Shown: positions 40,691-50,809 of the stretch, one piece after another
How the letters are laid out: the number at the start of each line of letters is the position of its first letter
Numbering within the stretch: the stretch's first letter is position 1
Made by a program: the position numbers and the translations under genes
Assembly: GCF_003012345.1 (NCBI RefSeq)
Contig: NZ_PVRV01000020.1
Span: 186,001-250,000 of the forward strand
From: Phytohalomonas tamaricis
GTDB taxonomy: Bacteria > Pseudomonadota > Gammaproteobacteria > Pseudomonadales > Halomonadaceae
Length of the DNA: 64,000 nt
Direction: 5' to 3'
Notes under the pieces: generated by a model
What the model was told of the DNA's origin: nothing
Databases searched by the model: none
Seen by the model: only the letters and a program-made list of their open reading frames with translations

Positions 40691-42616
40691 ATGAAGGTCA
40701 TTAATGTCATGCTGCGTCGCCTTGTTCTCCTGTTTTTCTTTTTGACATTTACGTCAGCAGTACACGCCGGACCATTCCCCTCGCAAACGAACTCATCCTC
40801 CGCTGGCGATAACGCAGTCAGCCAATGGTTTGGAAAAAAAGCTGATTTTCTGCCAGTAGATCAGGCCTTCCGCCCTACTGCGTGGCGTGAAGGTCAAACG
40901 TTATTTGTCGGTTTCGAAAGCGCTGACAACTACTATCTTTACCGCTCACGCTTTGACCTCAAAAGCACTAACGATGCCGTTCGTCTAGGTCCATTGCAGC
41001 TGCCAGAAGGGCAGGAAAAAGATGATGATTACCTGGGACGAGTCCAGGTCTTTCATGATCAGGTCGTCATGTTCGCGCCAGTTGAGCGTGCCCCCCCGGG
41101 CCCCATATCTGTAACGGTGTCCTTTCAAGGATGCGCCGACGCCGGGCTCTGCTATCCGCCCGAACATGTCGTATTACAGGCTGATGAGCAGGCAACTCCC
41201 GCACGTTTTGCCCAGCCTGCCTCCCTTTCGCCTGAAAATGCCTCCTCCGATACGCTGGATCAGGCCACCAACCCCTCGGTGCCTTCCCCCTTCACTCGCG
41301 TGTTAAGTGAAGATAGTCGCTTCGATGCCCTACTCAATGAGGCGTCATTGCCGTTGATCCTGGGGCTCTTTTTCATGGCTGGCCTGGGATTGACGTTTAC
41401 ACCATGCGTATTGCCGATGCTGCCGATTATCTCTTCAATAGTCGTAGGGCAGCAGGCCGGACGAAAGCGTGCCTTTGGTTTATCAAGCTGTTATGCGCTT
41501 GGCATGGCGATCACCTACGCCTTTCTAGGCACAGTGATCGGCATGTTTGGCGCCAGCTTGAATATCCAGGCGCGGCTGCAGTCACCTTGGGTCCTGGTGC
41601 CTTTTGCATTACTGTTTGTGATATTCGCACTATGGCTTTTCGACGCTTTCGCGTTACGCCTACCTAATAAATTATCGGCACGCATCGACCGTATTCTGGC
41701 GCGCCTGCAAGCCAGTGGGCCACTGGGTATTGCCTGCGCCGGCGCGCTATCCACGTTAGTGGTATCGCCTTGTATTTCGGCTCCGCTGGCGGGTGCGATG
41801 ACGTTTGTTTCAGCGACCGGCAATGCCTTGTTGGGCGGCGGCGCCCTGCTCGCCATGGGGCTCGGCATGGGCGTACCACTCGTCATCGTAAGCACTTTCG
41901 GGATGAGCCTTTTGCCCCGTTCGGGAGCCTGGATGAATACGATCAAGGCCGTGTTTGGCGTAATGATGCTTGCCGTGGCGCTCTGGCTGTTGGCACGCCT
42001 GTTACCCGCATCGCTGGAAGTATTGTTGTGGGGCGCATTGTCTATCGGTATAGGCTTGGCGCTCGGCGCTCTGAACTTCGCCACTCCAAACGGCTGGCCA
42101 CGTACGCGCCAAACGGTCGGAATGATTGCGCTAGTGTGGGGAATAGCATGCGTTATCGGCGCGGCACGGGGCGGTCACGATCCGCTGGCCCCTCTGGCCG
42201 TCAGCGATACATCTTTCACCTCAGCCCCAGTTGCGCAGCAACATGTGAGCTTCGAGACGATCACCTCATCCGAGGCCCTCGACCGTGCGCTGGCCGCTGC
42301 AGAAAAACGCGATCGGCCAGTATTTGTCGACTTCTATGCCGACTGGTGTATCAGTTGCCGCGACATGGAGCGTAATGTTCTGCCGCGTCCAGAAATAGCA
42401 GCACGTCTTGCCAACTTTCACCTGATCCGTGCCGATGTAACACGCGACAGTCCGGAAAGCCGTGCACTGCTTGAGCGCTTTAATCTGTTTGGCCCTCCCA
42501 GTCTGCTATTTTTCAAGGGGCACAATGAAATCAAGGGTAGCCGTATTCAGGGGGAAGTCGACGTCGACACGTTAGCCAAGCGACTCGATGCCATACTTGA
42601 TTATTACCGTTCCTGA
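40691..42616 (+). CDS. dsbD: Thiol:disulfide interchange protein DsbD
   Basis: A 641-residue inner-membrane reductant transporter that brings electrons from cytoplasmic thioredoxin to the periplasm for DsbC and cytochrome c maturation. It has a signal peptide (LVLLFFFLTFTSAVHA), an N-terminal alpha domain with the redox pair Cys148/Cys154 (FQGCADAGLCYPP), a membrane domain with cysteines in FTPCVLPML and VVSPCISAPL, and a C-terminal thioredoxin domain with WCISC. The start may be the ATG at 40691 or at 40709; both keep the signal peptide. It is unlike ccdA, being full-length. Confidence 0.95.
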   Translation: MKVINVMLRRLVLLFFFLTFTSAVHAGPFPSQTNSSSAGDNAVSQWFGKKADFLPVDQAFRPTAWREGQTLFVGFESADNYYLYRSRFDLKSTNDAVRLGPLQLPEGQEKDDDYLGRVQVFHDQVVMFAPVERAPPGPISVTVSFQGCADAGLCYPPEHVVLQADEQATPARFAQPASLSPENASSDTLDQATNPSVPSPFTRVLSEDSRFDALLNEASLPLILGLFFMAGLGLTFTPCVLPMLPIISSIVVGQQAGRKRAFGLSSCYALGMAITYAFLGTVIGMFGASLNIQARLQSPWVLVPFALLFVIFALWLFDAFALRLPNKLSARIDRILARLQASGPLGIACAGALSTLVVSPCISAPLAGAMTFVSATGNALLGGGALLAMGLGMGVPLVIVSTFGMSLLPRSGAWMNTIKAVFGVMMLAVALWLLARLLPASLEVLLWGALSIGIGLALGALNFATPNGWPRTRQTVGMIALVWGIACVIGAARGGHDPLAPLAVSDTSFTSAPVAQQHVSFETITSSEALDRALAAAEKRDRPVFVDFYADWCISCRDMERNVLPRPEIAARLANFHLIRADVTRDSPESRALLERFNLFGPPSLLFFKGHNEIKGSRIQGEVDVDTLAKRLDAILDYYRS

Positions 42617-42904
42617 TACCTCTCCGCCATCGGCTAGACAGGTCGGTTTTTTTTCGGCAAACTCCGCGAACATTGTTCGGAGAGGCTATTATGCATGATT
42701 GTGAAGCGATCTTGCCGATTCCTCTCCAGGTTAACAGCGACCAGAAATGCCTCACCTGCACTTTCGCACCGTAGTACTAATCTCTTTAACAGCGGTCGCA
42801 GGCATGAACGCCGATGTTGGCGTTAATGGTCGTAAACTGACTCTCAAGGCTAGCCTGCGCAGACTAGGCTAAGTTTTATTCAACTCATTATTTGGGAACC
42901 CCAT
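42617..42904. other. Intergenic region between dsbD and accB
   Basis: 288 bp without a confident gene. A weak terminator-like element with eight T ends near 42654. A hairpin with a bulge follows at 42662-42682. An open frame of 41 codons (42747-42872) is present but has a poor ribosome site and no resemblance I can recognise. AroQ, which precedes accB in many gammaproteobacteria, is absent here. Confidence 0.45.
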
Positions 42905-43366
42905 ATGGACATTCGCAAGGTCAAGAAACTGATCGAGCTATTGGAAGAATCCAACATCAGTGAAATCGAGATCCAGGAAGGCGAGGAGTCCGTCCGCATC
43001 AGCCGCAACTTTAGTGGACAGTCTGGGCAAGTACCGATGATGCAGGCCCCAATGGGCTACTACTCGCCGCAGCAGCCGTCTAGCGCGCCGATAGTGAGCC
43101 ATGGTGAAGAACCCACTCCTGCTGCTGCAAGCGGCCATCCCATCAATTCTCCCATGGTCGGCACCTTCTATCGTGCACCGGCGCCGGGCGCCAAGTCCTT
43201 CGTTGAGGTTGGTCAGAGCATCAAGAAAGGCGACACGATCTGCATCGTCGAAGCCATGAAAATGATGAACCAGATCGAAGCCGATCAGGATGGCGTGGTC
43301 GAAGCTATTCTGGTTGAAGACGGCGAGCCGGTCGAATTTGACCAGCCCATGATTTTGATTTCTTAA
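42905..43366 (+). CDS. accB: Biotin carboxyl carrier protein of acetyl-CoA carboxylase
   Basis: A 153-residue carrier for the first step of fatty-acid synthesis. It starts [18 protein letters not shown], has a Pro/Ala-rich linker, and ends with the biotinyl domain, whose biotinylated lysine is in EAMKMMN. It is cotranscribed with accC, 17 nt downstream. Confidence 0.97.
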   Translation: MDIRKVKKLIELLEESNISEIEIQEGEESVRISRNFSGQSGQVPMMQAPMGYYSPQQPSSAPIVSHGEEPTPAAASGHPINSPMVGTFYRAPAPGAKSFVEVGQSIKKGDTICIVEAMKMMNQIEADQDGVVEAILVEDGEPVEFDQPMILIS

Positions 43367-43383
43367 AGCGACGGACAATTCCT

Positions 43384-44727
43384 ATGTTGGAAAAGGTACT
43401 GATCGCCAATCGTGGTGAAATTGCGCTACGAATCCTGCGTGCCTGCAAGGAACTGGGCATTCGCACGGTAGCAGTGCACTCCAAGGCCGATCGCGATCTC
43501 ATACACGTACGCCTGGCCGACGAAGCCGTCTGCATTGGGCCTGCTTCGTCTGCAGCATCCTATTTGAACATTCCTGCACTGATTTCAGCTGCAGAAGTGA
43601 CTGACGCAACCGCCATTCATCCGGGCTATGGTTTTCTCTCCGAGAATGCCAACTTTGCCGAACAGGTCGAGCGCTCAGGGTTTGTCTTCATCGGCCCAAC
43701 GGCCAATGTCATTCGCTTGATGGGTGACAAGGTTTCAGCCATCGAGGCCATGAAGAAAGCAGGCGTTCCGACCGTGCCTGGCTCCGACGGCCCGCTTCCC
43801 GACAGTGATGAGGAAGTGCTGGCCATTGCAGAGCGTGTCGGTTACCCCGTGATGATCAAAGCTGCCGCAGGTGGCGGTGGCCGAGGGATGCGTGTGGTGC
43901 GTGACGCCCAGCATCTGCTGAGCTCCGTAAGCATTACACGCACCGAGGCCAACGCAGCCTTCGGCAGCGACGTAGTCTACATGGAGAAGTACCTTGAAAA
44001 GCCTCGCCACGTCGAGGTCCAGGTGCTTGCCGACGGTCAGGGTAATGCAATTCATCTCTATGACCGCGACTGTTCTCTGCAACGCCGCCACCAGAAGGTT
44101 CTGGAGGAAGCACCCGCACCGCATATCGACCCCCAAGCGCGTGAGAATGTACTCAAGGCGTGTGTAGACGCTTGCGTTGACATTGGCTATCGCGGCGCCG
44201 GCACCTTCGAGTTCCTTTATGAGGATGGCCAGTTCTTCTTTATAGAGATGAACACTCGCGTTCAGGTCGAGCATCCAGTAACGGAAATGGTCACTGGCGT
44301 CGACATCGTCAAGGAGCAGCTCAAGATCGCCTCAGGCCAGCCGCTGTCGATCAAGCAGTCAGATGTCAAGCTCAACGGCCATGCTTTCGAGTGTCGTATC
44401 AATGCCGAGGATGCGCGCACGTTCATGCCCTCCCCCGGCAAGATCGAGTTCTATCATGCGCCAGGCGGTCTCGGCGTACGCATGGACTCGCACCTTTATA
44501 CCGGCTATACCGTACCGCCTCACTATGACTCATTGATCGGTAAGCTGATTACCTGGGGTGAGAATCGGGAAAGCGCGCTAACACGCATGCGCAACGCTCT
44601 TGAAGAGTTGCTGGTCGAAGGTATCAAGACCAACATCGATCTTCAGAAAGACTTGGTGCGCGATACGGAATTCCAGAAAGGCGGGGTCAATATCCATTAT
44701 CTTGAGCATAAGCTTGGCTTGAGCTAA
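43384..44727 (+). CDS. accC: Biotin carboxylase subunit AccC
   Basis: A 447-residue ATP-grasp enzyme that carboxylates biotin on AccB. Motifs are [41 protein letters not shown] and [14 protein letters not shown]. The length matches E. coli AccC (449). It is distinct from PycA at 16-17.6 kb, which has the VQVEHTITE variant. It ends the accBC operon, and a terminator follows. Confidence 0.97.
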   Translation: MLEKVLIANRGEIALRILRACKELGIRTVAVHSKADRDLIHVRLADEAVCIGPASSAASYLNIPALISAAEVTDATAIHPGYGFLSENANFAEQVERSGFVFIGPTANVIRLMGDKVSAIEAMKKAGVPTVPGSDGPLPDSDEEVLAIAERVGYPVMIKAAAGGGGRGMRVVRDAQHLLSSVSITRTEANAAFGSDVVYMEKYLEKPRHVEVQVLADGQGNAIHLYDRDCSLQRRHQKVLEEAPAPHIDPQARENVLKACVDACVDIGYRGAGTFEFLYEDGQFFFIEMNTRVQVEHPVTEMVTGVDIVKEQLKIASGQPLSIKQSDVKLNGHAFECRINAEDARTFMPSPGKIEFYHAPGGLGVRMDSHLYTGYTVPPHYDSLIGKLITWGENRESALTRMRNALEELLVEGIKTNIDLQKDLVRDTEFQKGGVNIHYLEHKLGLS

Positions 44728-44732
44728 TAACA

Positions 44733-44763
44733 GGTCGTTACGCTGTTTTTTGCCGTAACGACC
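44733..44763 (+). repeat. Hairpin immediately after accC
   Basis: A perfect 10-bp stem (44733-44742 with 44754-44763) with a T-rich loop. It has no T tract after it, so it may only protect the accBC transcript end. Confidence 0.5.
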
Positions 44764-44774
44764 CGTACCCCAAG

Positions 44775-44801
44775 AAAGGGCGATTAATGTCGCCCTTTTT
44801 T
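44775..44801 (+). terminator. Intrinsic terminator after accC
   Basis: A 9-bp stem (44775-44783 with 44790-44798) with T residues through 44801, 48 nt beyond the accC stop. Confidence 0.82.
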
Positions 44802-44873
44802 ACTTTCTCCTCTCCCGATTCGTAATTTCGATCTAAAATCGCGAGCCGATGCCTTATCTGCGAGGACTGCACC

Positions 44874-45791
44874 ATGCCTTGGCTGCAATTGAAAGCCCAC
44901 ATCTCTCCTGAATATGCCGAGACGCTGGAAGAGCTTCTGCTCAATGAAGGCGCCTGTGCCATTACACTGGAAGACGCGCATGATGATCCGGTGTTCGAGC
45001 CCGAGCGTGGCACCACTCCACTTTGGAATCATACTGTCCTCACGGGGCTCTATGATGACCTAGAAGGCATCCATGAGATGCTCGGGCGGGTTCGTGACGC
45101 ATGGTCAATGGAAAATCCAGATGATGTCTGTCCTGAGATTGAATTCGAGATCCTCGAGGACAGGGACTGGAGCCGTGAATGGATGGATGGCTTCGAGCCA
45201 ATCCAGATGGGCAAGCGCCTTTGGGTCGTTCCCAGCTGGTTTGATGCTCCCGATAAGGACGCTGTCAACCTGCTGCTAGACCCAGGCCTCGCGTTTGGCA
45301 CGGGCACGCATCCCACCACCTCTTTGTGCTTGAACTGGCTTGATTCATTAGCTCTCGATGACAAGCTTCAAGGTAAACGCGTTCTCGATGTCGGTTGCGG
45401 TTCGGGCATTTTGGCCATTGCTGCGCTCAAGCTTGGTGCGAACCACGCGTTCGGAACCGATATCGATCCTCAAGCGCTGCAGGCGAGCCGTGACAATGCA
45501 GAACGCAACGGAATTGACGAAAATGAGTTCTCGCTCTGTTATCCCGAGCAGGCTCCGGCCGTTACTTATGATATTGTCCTTGCCAACATTCTGGCCGGAC
45601 CGCTGATTGAGCTGGCAGCCATCATTGCCGGAAGCGTGGCGCCAGGTGGCCACATTGCGCTGTCCGGTATTCTTAGCCATCAGGCTAATGACATTATCGA
45701 CGCCTACCATGCCTGTGGTTTAGTCATGAATGAGCCGACTGAACGTGAAGGCTGGGTTCGGCTGGATGGCTATCGTCCTCAACCTGAATAA
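44874..45791 (+). CDS. prmA: Ribosomal protein L11 methyltransferase PrmA
   Basis: A 305-residue SAM-dependent trimethyltransferase of L11. The N-terminal recognition domain is followed by the Rossmann domain with LDVGCGSGILAIAA and the target motif DIVLANILAGPL. DPGLAFGTGTHPTT is diagnostic of PrmA. It follows accBC as in many gammaproteobacteria, after a terminator. Confidence 0.96.
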   Translation: MPWLQLKAHISPEYAETLEELLLNEGACAITLEDAHDDPVFEPERGTTPLWNHTVLTGLYDDLEGIHEMLGRVRDAWSMENPDDVCPEIEFEILEDRDWSREWMDGFEPIQMGKRLWVVPSWFDAPDKDAVNLLLDPGLAFGTGTHPTTSLCLNWLDSLALDDKLQGKRVLDVGCGSGILAIAALKLGANHAFGTDIDPQALQASRDNAERNGIDENEFSLCYPEQAPAVTYDIVLANILAGPLIELAAIIAGSVAPGGHIALSGILSHQANDIIDAYHACGLVMNEPTEREGWVRLDGYRPQPE

Positions 45792-45824
45792 TGCAAATAC
45801 CTGCATAAGAACGATGCATAACAC

Positions 45825-45860
45825 TTCAAGAACACCGGCGGGGCCGCTATCATAGCCCCC
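45825..45860 (+). promoter_or_regulatory. Candidate dusB-fis promoter with C-rich discriminator
   Basis: TATCAT at 45848-45853 could be a -10 box, with a weak TTCAAG 17 nt upstream. It is followed by a run AGCCCCCCC. GC-rich discriminators mark stringently controlled promoters, and dusB-fis is stringently regulated in enterics. The same bases could also form a weak GGGGC/GCCCC hairpin. Confidence 0.35.
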
Positions 45861-45884
45861 CCTTTTCTCAAAGCGCTACCTGTC

Positions 45885-46898
45885 ATGTCTCAGCCTTTGC
45901 CACGCATCGGTCAGCACATACTGTCCAATCGTGTCATTCTGGCCCCTATGGCCGGTGTGACTGACCGCCCTTTCCGCCAGCTTTGTCGCGAACTGGGGGC
46001 GGGTCTGACCGTTTCCGAAATGGTTACTGCCGATAAACGGCTGTGGCATACGCCCAAATCGCGCCTGCGACTCGATCATCGCGGCGAGGATGGGCCGCGC
46101 ATCGTCCAAATCGCCGGTGGCGATCCCGAAATGCTGGCCGATGCTGCTCAAGCCAATGCCGAACATGGCGCTGAAATCATCGACATCAATATGGGTTGCC
46201 CGGCCAAAAAGGTATGCAACAAGGCTGCAGGCTCAGCGCTTCTGCGTGATGAACGTCTCGTGGCCGATATCCTGCACGCTGTCGTTACTGCCATCGACCT
46301 GCCCGTCACCCTCAAGATACGCACCGGCTGGTGTGACAATTCTAAAAATGGTGTCCGAATCGCTAGACTGGCTGAATCTTTGGGCATTCAGGCCTTGGCT
46401 GTACATGGCCGCACTCGCGAACAGCGCTATAATGGCTCAGCGGAATACGACACCATTGCCGAAATCAAGTCAGCGGTATCGATTCCTGTATTCGCCAATG
46501 GTGATATCGATTCGCCCGAGAAAGCACGTCAGGTCCTGGATTATACTGGAGCAGATGCCGTGATGGTGGGCCGAGGCGCACAAGGAAACCCCTGGATTTT
46601 TCGCGAAATCGATCATTTTCTCGCCACTGGCCAGCACCTTTCTCGTCCCAGCAGCAGCGAGCGTGAGCATGTCATGCAAGCTCACCTGAGCGCGCTCTAC
46701 GATCATTATGGTGAACACATGGGGGCTCGCATCGCACGCAAGCATGTCGGTTGGTATCTCGCCACCCGCCAGGATGGTGCCTGCTTGAGAGGGATGTTTA
46801 ATACGCTTGAAACGCCATCTGATCAACGACATTTTGTGACTCAACTTTTCTCAGACACGCTCACGCGTGTCCCGTCTGACGGAACTCATGCAGCATGA
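45885..46898 (+). CDS. dusB: tRNA-dihydrouridine synthase B
   Basis: A 337-residue FMN-dependent enzyme reducing uridine in tRNA D-loops. It has [37 protein letters not shown] with the catalytic cysteine, and [13 protein letters not shown]. Its stop overlaps the fis start by 4 nt (ATGA), giving the classic dusB-fis operon. Confidence 0.96.
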   Translation: MSQPLPRIGQHILSNRVILAPMAGVTDRPFRQLCRELGAGLTVSEMVTADKRLWHTPKSRLRLDHRGEDGPRIVQIAGGDPEMLADAAQANAEHGAEIIDINMGCPAKKVCNKAAGSALLRDERLVADILHAVVTAIDLPVTLKIRTGWCDNSKNGVRIARLAESLGIQALAVHGRTREQRYNGSAEYDTIAEIKSAVSIPVFANGDIDSPEKARQVLDYTGADAVMVGRGAQGNPWIFREIDHFLATGQHLSRPSSSEREHVMQAHLSALYDHYGEHMGARIARKHVGWYLATRQDGACLRGMFNTLETPSDQRHFVTQLFSDTLTRVPSDGTHAA

Positions 46899-47194
46899 CC
46901 AGCAGACAAGCATTGCCTACCGAACAGGAAAGAGTCATCGACGCTTTCAGCCACGTTGGCGAGCAGCCGCAAACATTGCGTGAAGCCGTAGAGCAGGCCA
47001 TGGCACGCTATTTCGATCATCTCGACGGTGAGAACGTCAGCGATCTCTACACCATGGTACTAGCCGAAGTTGAGGCTCCGCTGTTGAATTCGGTCATGGA
47101 ACATACGCACGGCAATCAGACTCAAGCATCAGCCATGCTGGGTCTGAATCGGGGCACCCTACGCAAGAAACTCAAGCAATACGGCTTGATTTAA
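46895..47194 (+). CDS. fis: Nucleoid-associated regulator Fis
   Basis: A 99-residue homodimeric DNA-bending protein controlling rRNA and growth-phase genes. The C-terminal helix-turn-helix reads [26 protein letters not shown], nearly identical to enteric Fis; the N-terminal ~45 residues are variable. It is translated with coupling to dusB. Confidence 0.96.
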   Translation: MTSRQALPTEQERVIDAFSHVGEQPQTLREAVEQAMARYFDHLDGENVSDLYTMVLAEVEAPLLNSVMEHTHGNQTQASAMLGLNRGTLRKKLKQYGLI

Positions 47195-47326
47195 CACTAC
47201 TGCTTTCCAACGCTTTCTGAACAAGAGAACCGCCTCTCGACGCTATCAATGCTCGATCAAAGCGGCCGTCCGTAATACGTCTGGGACCCTCTGGGTCATG
47301 AACCGTAAGTGATAAGTGGAGAATCC

Positions 47327-48907
47327 ATGGCTGACCATTTCACCCCCGTTCGTCGCGCGCTCTTGAGTGTCTCGGACAAGACAGGCATCGTCGATTTCGC
47401 CCACGCTCTGAGTGAGCAAGGCGTTGAACTGCTGTCGACCGGCGGCACCTTCCGTATACTCAAGGAAAACGACGTGCCGGTGACCGAAGTATCTGAGCAT
47501 ACGGGATTTCCAGAAATCATGGATGGCCGCGTCAAGACTCTCCATCCGCGCATTCACGGTGGCATTCTGGCACGGCGCGGGCAGGATGATGCGGTAATGG
47601 CCGAGCACCATATCGCTCCGATCGACATGGTTATAGTCAATCTTTACCCTTTTGAAGCGACGGTCGCCAGGCCGGATTGTTCGCTTGAAGATGCTATCGA
47701 GAATATCGATATCGGGGGCCCGACGATGGTACGCGCCTGCGCCAAGAACCATGCCTATACCACTGTTGTGGTCGAGAGTGCCGACTATGCACGCGTTCTC
47801 GAGTCGATGCAGGACAATGATGGCGCCGTTGACGACAACTTGCGTTTTGATCTAGCCGTCAAAGCCTTCGAGCACACCGCCCACTATGACAGCGCTATAG
47901 CGCGCTTTCTGGGAGAGCGTGTTACCGAAGGGGAACAAGGCCTGCCTCGTACCTATGCCCTGCAATATACCAAGCGGCAGTCGATGCGCTACGGTGAAAA
48001 TCCGCATCAAAAGGCAGCGTTCTATGTCGAAAAAGAGCCCGCTGAAGCGTGTATCGCGACGGCGACACAGCTACAGGGCAAGGAACTGTCTTTCAATAAT
48101 GTTGCCGACACTGACGCCGCGCTTGAGTGCGTTAAAAACTTCACCAAGCCGGCTTGTGTCATCGTCAAGCATGCCAATCCCTGCGGTGTAGCGGTCAGTC
48201 CTGAGGGCGGCATCCGCGCCGCCTATGAGCTTGCCTTCGCAACCGATAGCGAGTCGGCTTTTGGTGGCATCATCGCCTTCAACCGAGAGCTCGATGGCGA
48301 CACTGCACGCGCAATCATCGACCGGCAATTCGTCGAGGTCATCATCGCACCGAGCATCAGCCAAGAAGCGCGCGAGGCCGTTGCAGCCAAAACCAATGTA
48401 CGACTACTAGAAAGCGGTCAGTGGCCAACCGAACGCGTACCAGGCTGGGATTATAAACGCGTCAATGGTGGCCTCTTGGTACAAAGCCGTGACATAGGCA
48501 TGATCAGTGACGCTGATCTCAAGGTCGTTACCAAGCGTGCCCCGACCGAACACGAGCTTCATGATCTGATCTTTGCCTGGAAGGTCGCCAAGTTCGTCAA
48601 ATCCAACGCGATTGTCTACGCCAAGAATCGTCAGACTATCGGCGTCGGTGCCGGGCAGATGAGTCGTATCAACTCAGCTCGGATCGCAGCCATCAAGGCT
48701 CAGCACGCCGGCCTTGAGATTACCGGCTCGGTAATGGCAAGCGATGCGTTCTTCCCCTTCCGAGACGGCATTGACAATGCTGCTCAAGCAGGTATCCGCG
48801 CCGTTATCCAACCCGGCGGCTCTGTACGTGATGAGGAAGTCATCGCCGCTGCTGATGAAGCAGATATAGCGATGCTCTTCACCGGCATGCGCCATTTCCG
48901 TCATTAA
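47327..48907 (+). CDS. purH: Bifunctional AICAR transformylase / IMP cyclohydrolase PurH
   Basis: A 526-residue enzyme for the last two steps of IMP synthesis. The N-terminal cyclohydrolase domain has [11 protein letters not shown] and [11 protein letters not shown]; the C-terminal transformylase has [10 protein letters not shown] with the catalytic Lys-His and FFPFRDGI. The ATG at 47327 has GGAG upstream; a start at 47309 in the same frame is less likely. PurD, often the next gene in gammaproteobacteria, does not follow; a terminator does. Confidence 0.96.
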   Translation: MADHFTPVRRALLSVSDKTGIVDFAHALSEQGVELLSTGGTFRILKENDVPVTEVSEHTGFPEIMDGRVKTLHPRIHGGILARRGQDDAVMAEHHIAPIDMVIVNLYPFEATVARPDCSLEDAIENIDIGGPTMVRACAKNHAYTTVVVESADYARVLESMQDNDGAVDDNLRFDLAVKAFEHTAHYDSAIARFLGERVTEGEQGLPRTYALQYTKRQSMRYGENPHQKAAFYVEKEPAEACIATATQLQGKELSFNNVADTDAALECVKNFTKPACVIVKHANPCGVAVSPEGGIRAAYELAFATDSESAFGGIIAFNRELDGDTARAIIDRQFVEVIIAPSISQEAREAVAAKTNVRLLESGQWPTERVPGWDYKRVNGGLLVQSRDIGMISDADLKVVTKRAPTEHELHDLIFAWKVAKFVKSNAIVYAKNRQTIGVGAGQMSRINSARIAAIKAQHAGLEITGSVMASDAFFPFRDGIDNAAQAGIRAVIQPGGSVRDEEVIAAADEADIAMLFTGMRHFRH

Positions 48908-48935
48908 CACATTTAGCGCTTCTACATAGCACATC

Positions 48936-48957
48936 AAAGCGGCCTTAGGCCGCTTTG
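48936..48957. terminator. Terminator after purH
   Basis: A 9-bp stem (48936-48944 with 48948-48956) with loop TTA between the convergent purH and amidohydrolase genes. The T tract is short. Confidence 0.65.
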
Positions 48958-48979
48958 TTACTTTATGGCATCAAAGAAA

Positions 48980-49999
48980 TCACTCAATGCCCATCAGAGC
49001 CATGAAATTATCTCGCGCTACTTTATTGGCAGTCCGCTCATCGAGCGCATCAAGAAAGGGAATAAAACGGTTAAGCACCTGCTTCATCGGATAAAACTGT
49101 CCAACCAGATCACTCCCTAACGTGAATCGATCGGGATAACGCTGGATCAGCCTTACCCACTCCTGGCGAGGGTGGCCACTGGCATCCAGTAAATAAGGCT
49201 CAAGTACTGTCCAGGACAAATCTATATAGAGATTGGGATAGGCTTTCAGCATGCGCTCCACCTCATCACGCAAAAAGCTCAAGCGACCTAAGCGGCGGTT
49301 AAGCTCCTCACTCGTTCCCGCGTGAGCCCATAAGAAAACGGTATCGGGATTCGCCTTAACGGCCTGCTCAAACTCATCAAGATAAAGGGGCCGGTTTTCG
49401 CGTTTGGCCGTGATGTTGGAATGAACCAGCACTGGAAGTTTTCGCTCAGCGGCAAGCCGGTAGACGGCCATCAAGGCAGGATGATCAGCGCGAGGCACTT
49501 CACCTTCAGTCAGCCTGGTAAGATCATCATGACGCGTAAATATTTCTCCGATACCTTTCCAAAACCCTGGATACAGATCAATTAGACGCTGAATATGTTC
49601 CGCAGCATTAAGGTCGGTCGGATTAAAGCCGGAAATGAATGGTGAGAATCGTGCCTGGACGTTATCGGGGGCTCGTGTCAGCGCCTCAGCCAACAAATAG
49701 TCAGTAGCGGAGTACCAATAGACAGGCGCATCGTCACTCATGAAAAAGCGCGGTTTTTTCGGCGCGTGCGCATCCCATTTTTTTGCAACGCCAATACCCA
49801 TTAGTTGGGCATGTTCGACGTGGGTATGATCCATGGCATCAAGCAGGCTCTCGACACCGTCGCTATGTTGAAAAAAATCGACATAGTGCAGATGCGCATC
49901 GACGAACGTGTAATTTCGCGCATAGGCAGGCGTACAACAAACAATGACCAACAAAAAGGCGGCGAGCCACAGCCCAACCGCCTTTGTGAATTTTGTCAT
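48980..49999 (-). CDS. Exported amidohydrolase-2 family TIM-barrel hydrolase
   Basis: A 339-residue protein. Its N-terminal signal peptide (residues 1-27, VGLWLAAFLLVIVCCTPAYA) indicates a periplasmic location. The TIM-barrel metal-hydrolase motifs are VDAHLHYVD (HxH), IGEIFTRHDD, VLVHSNI and WAHAGTS, with an Asp in TLGSDLVG. The family includes decarboxylases and lactonases of aromatic or sugar acids, usually cytoplasmic, so the substrate is not predictable. The ATG at 49999 has GGAG upstream; the longer frame to 50029 lacks support. It is probably monocistronic, convergent with purH. Confidence 0.87.
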   Translation of the reverse strand: MTKFTKAVGLWLAAFLLVIVCCTPAYARNYTFVDAHLHYVDFFQHSDGVESLLDAMDHTHVEHAQLMGIGVAKKWDAHAPKKPRFFMSDDAPVYWYSATDYLLAEALTRAPDNVQARFSPFISGFNPTDLNAAEHIQRLIDLYPGFWKGIGEIFTRHDDLTRLTEGEVPRADHPALMAVYRLAAERKLPVLVHSNITAKRENRPLYLDEFEQAVKANPDTVFLWAHAGTSEELNRRLGRLSFLRDEVERMLKAYPNLYIDLSWTVLEPYLLDASGHPRQEWVRLIQRYPDRFTLGSDLVGQFYPMKQVLNRFIPFLDALDERTANKVARDNFMALMGIE

Positions 50000-50058
50000 C
50001 GGGAGTACTCCATGCAGGCCATCTCCCAATCATACCCTTTCAGTTCAAAAGGGGCATG

Positions 50059-50295
50059 TTAGTCACGGTGCGTCAACATACAATGCTGTGCTCCGGGGCA
50101 TACCGCACATGAGGAAAACTGGCAGCGTTTTTCCAGCGGTGCCCACAGCTTCCTTTTACGCGTCAACTTGGCAACATGCCCAAGCGGAGCAACCAGTGAG
50201 ATAAGACCACTGATCCAAGGATCTCGCGTCACGGCATATACAGCCGCATAGCTGACTAAGAAATAGATAACACCAAGATTCATGCGCTTAACCAT
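50059..50295 (-). CDS. Small membrane protein, DUF2061-like, with a cysteine-rich tail
   Basis: A 78-residue protein. Two hydrophobic segments (GVIYFLVSYAAVYAV and WISGLISLVAPLGHVA) resemble DUF2061-type membrane proteins. The C-terminal tail carries four cysteines in the pattern C-x4-C-x2-C-x5-C (RCQFSSCAVCPGAQHC), which could bind metal. GGAGGT lies 5 nt before the ATG at 50295, so the in-frame extension to 50346 is rejected. It is upstream of the exported amidohydrolase on the same strand with a 59-nt gap. The function is unknown. Confidence 0.72.
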   Translation of the reverse strand: MVKRMNLGVIYFLVSYAAVYAVTRDPWISGLISLVAPLGHVAKLTRKRKLWAPLEKRCQFSSCAVCPGAQHCMLTHRD

Positions 50296-50585
50296 ATCGA
50301 CCTCCATTGATGCCCGATTGGTCACGTGTCTCTTGAAACAACTCATATATCATTGTAGCCAAGACTGCATCTTTTAATAAAAAGTCATTCTTGCAACCAA
50401 GGTTAATACAATGCACGCTGGTTGTCATCCTTATACGGTACTATTGAGCGATTCCTTTAATAAGAGCGCTGATATCTGCGAAAAAGCCAGATCAGCACAA
50501 TAAAAAGTTTAAGTTTTGACTAAGGTGCGTCATGCGAAAAAGCACTCGCATTACCTGAAAATCAGTTCTTAAAAAGGAAAAACGC

Positions 50586-50732
50586 ATGTTCAAAGGGATG
50601 ATCATCAAAAAGATCGCGATTTCTATCGCAGCTACTGTCGCCGTTACTGCTGGCGCCTATACTTATGTCAGCCAGTACTCTGGCTCTTGGACATTCACAC
50701 AGTACGCCAACGCTGGCGAGATGTGCAGCTAA
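50586..50732 (+). CDS. 48-residue small exported or membrane protein, unrecognised
   Basis: A short gene. A positively charged start (MFKGMIIKKI) is followed by a hydrophobic stretch (AISIAATVAVTAGAYTY), as in a signal peptide or single membrane anchor, then a polar aromatic tail (YSGSWTFTQYANAGEMCS) with one cysteine near the end. AAAAGG precedes the ATG, and a strong bidirectional terminator starts 23 nt after the stop, so it looks like a complete transcription unit. I do not recognise a family. It is divergent from the DUF2061-like gene and convergent with gabD. Confidence 0.65.
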   Translation: MFKGMIIKKIAISIAATVAVTAGAYTYVSQYSGSWTFTQYANAGEMCS

Positions 50733-50755
50733 GCTGTCATCGAAAGATACTGTAA

Positions 50756-50783
50756 AAAGAGGTCCCTTTATCGGGACCTCTTT
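50756..50783. terminator. Bidirectional terminator between the 48-residue gene and gabD
   Basis: A perfect 11-bp stem (50756-50766 with 50773-50783), loop TTTATC, flanked by A on the left and T on the right. Confidence 0.9.
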
Positions 50784-50809
50784 CTTTATATTTACCTACA
50801 GAGTGATGC

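Noticed and set aside
42747-42872. A 41-codon open frame before accB
   Set aside because: Poor ribosome site and no resemblance; left as part of the intergenic description.
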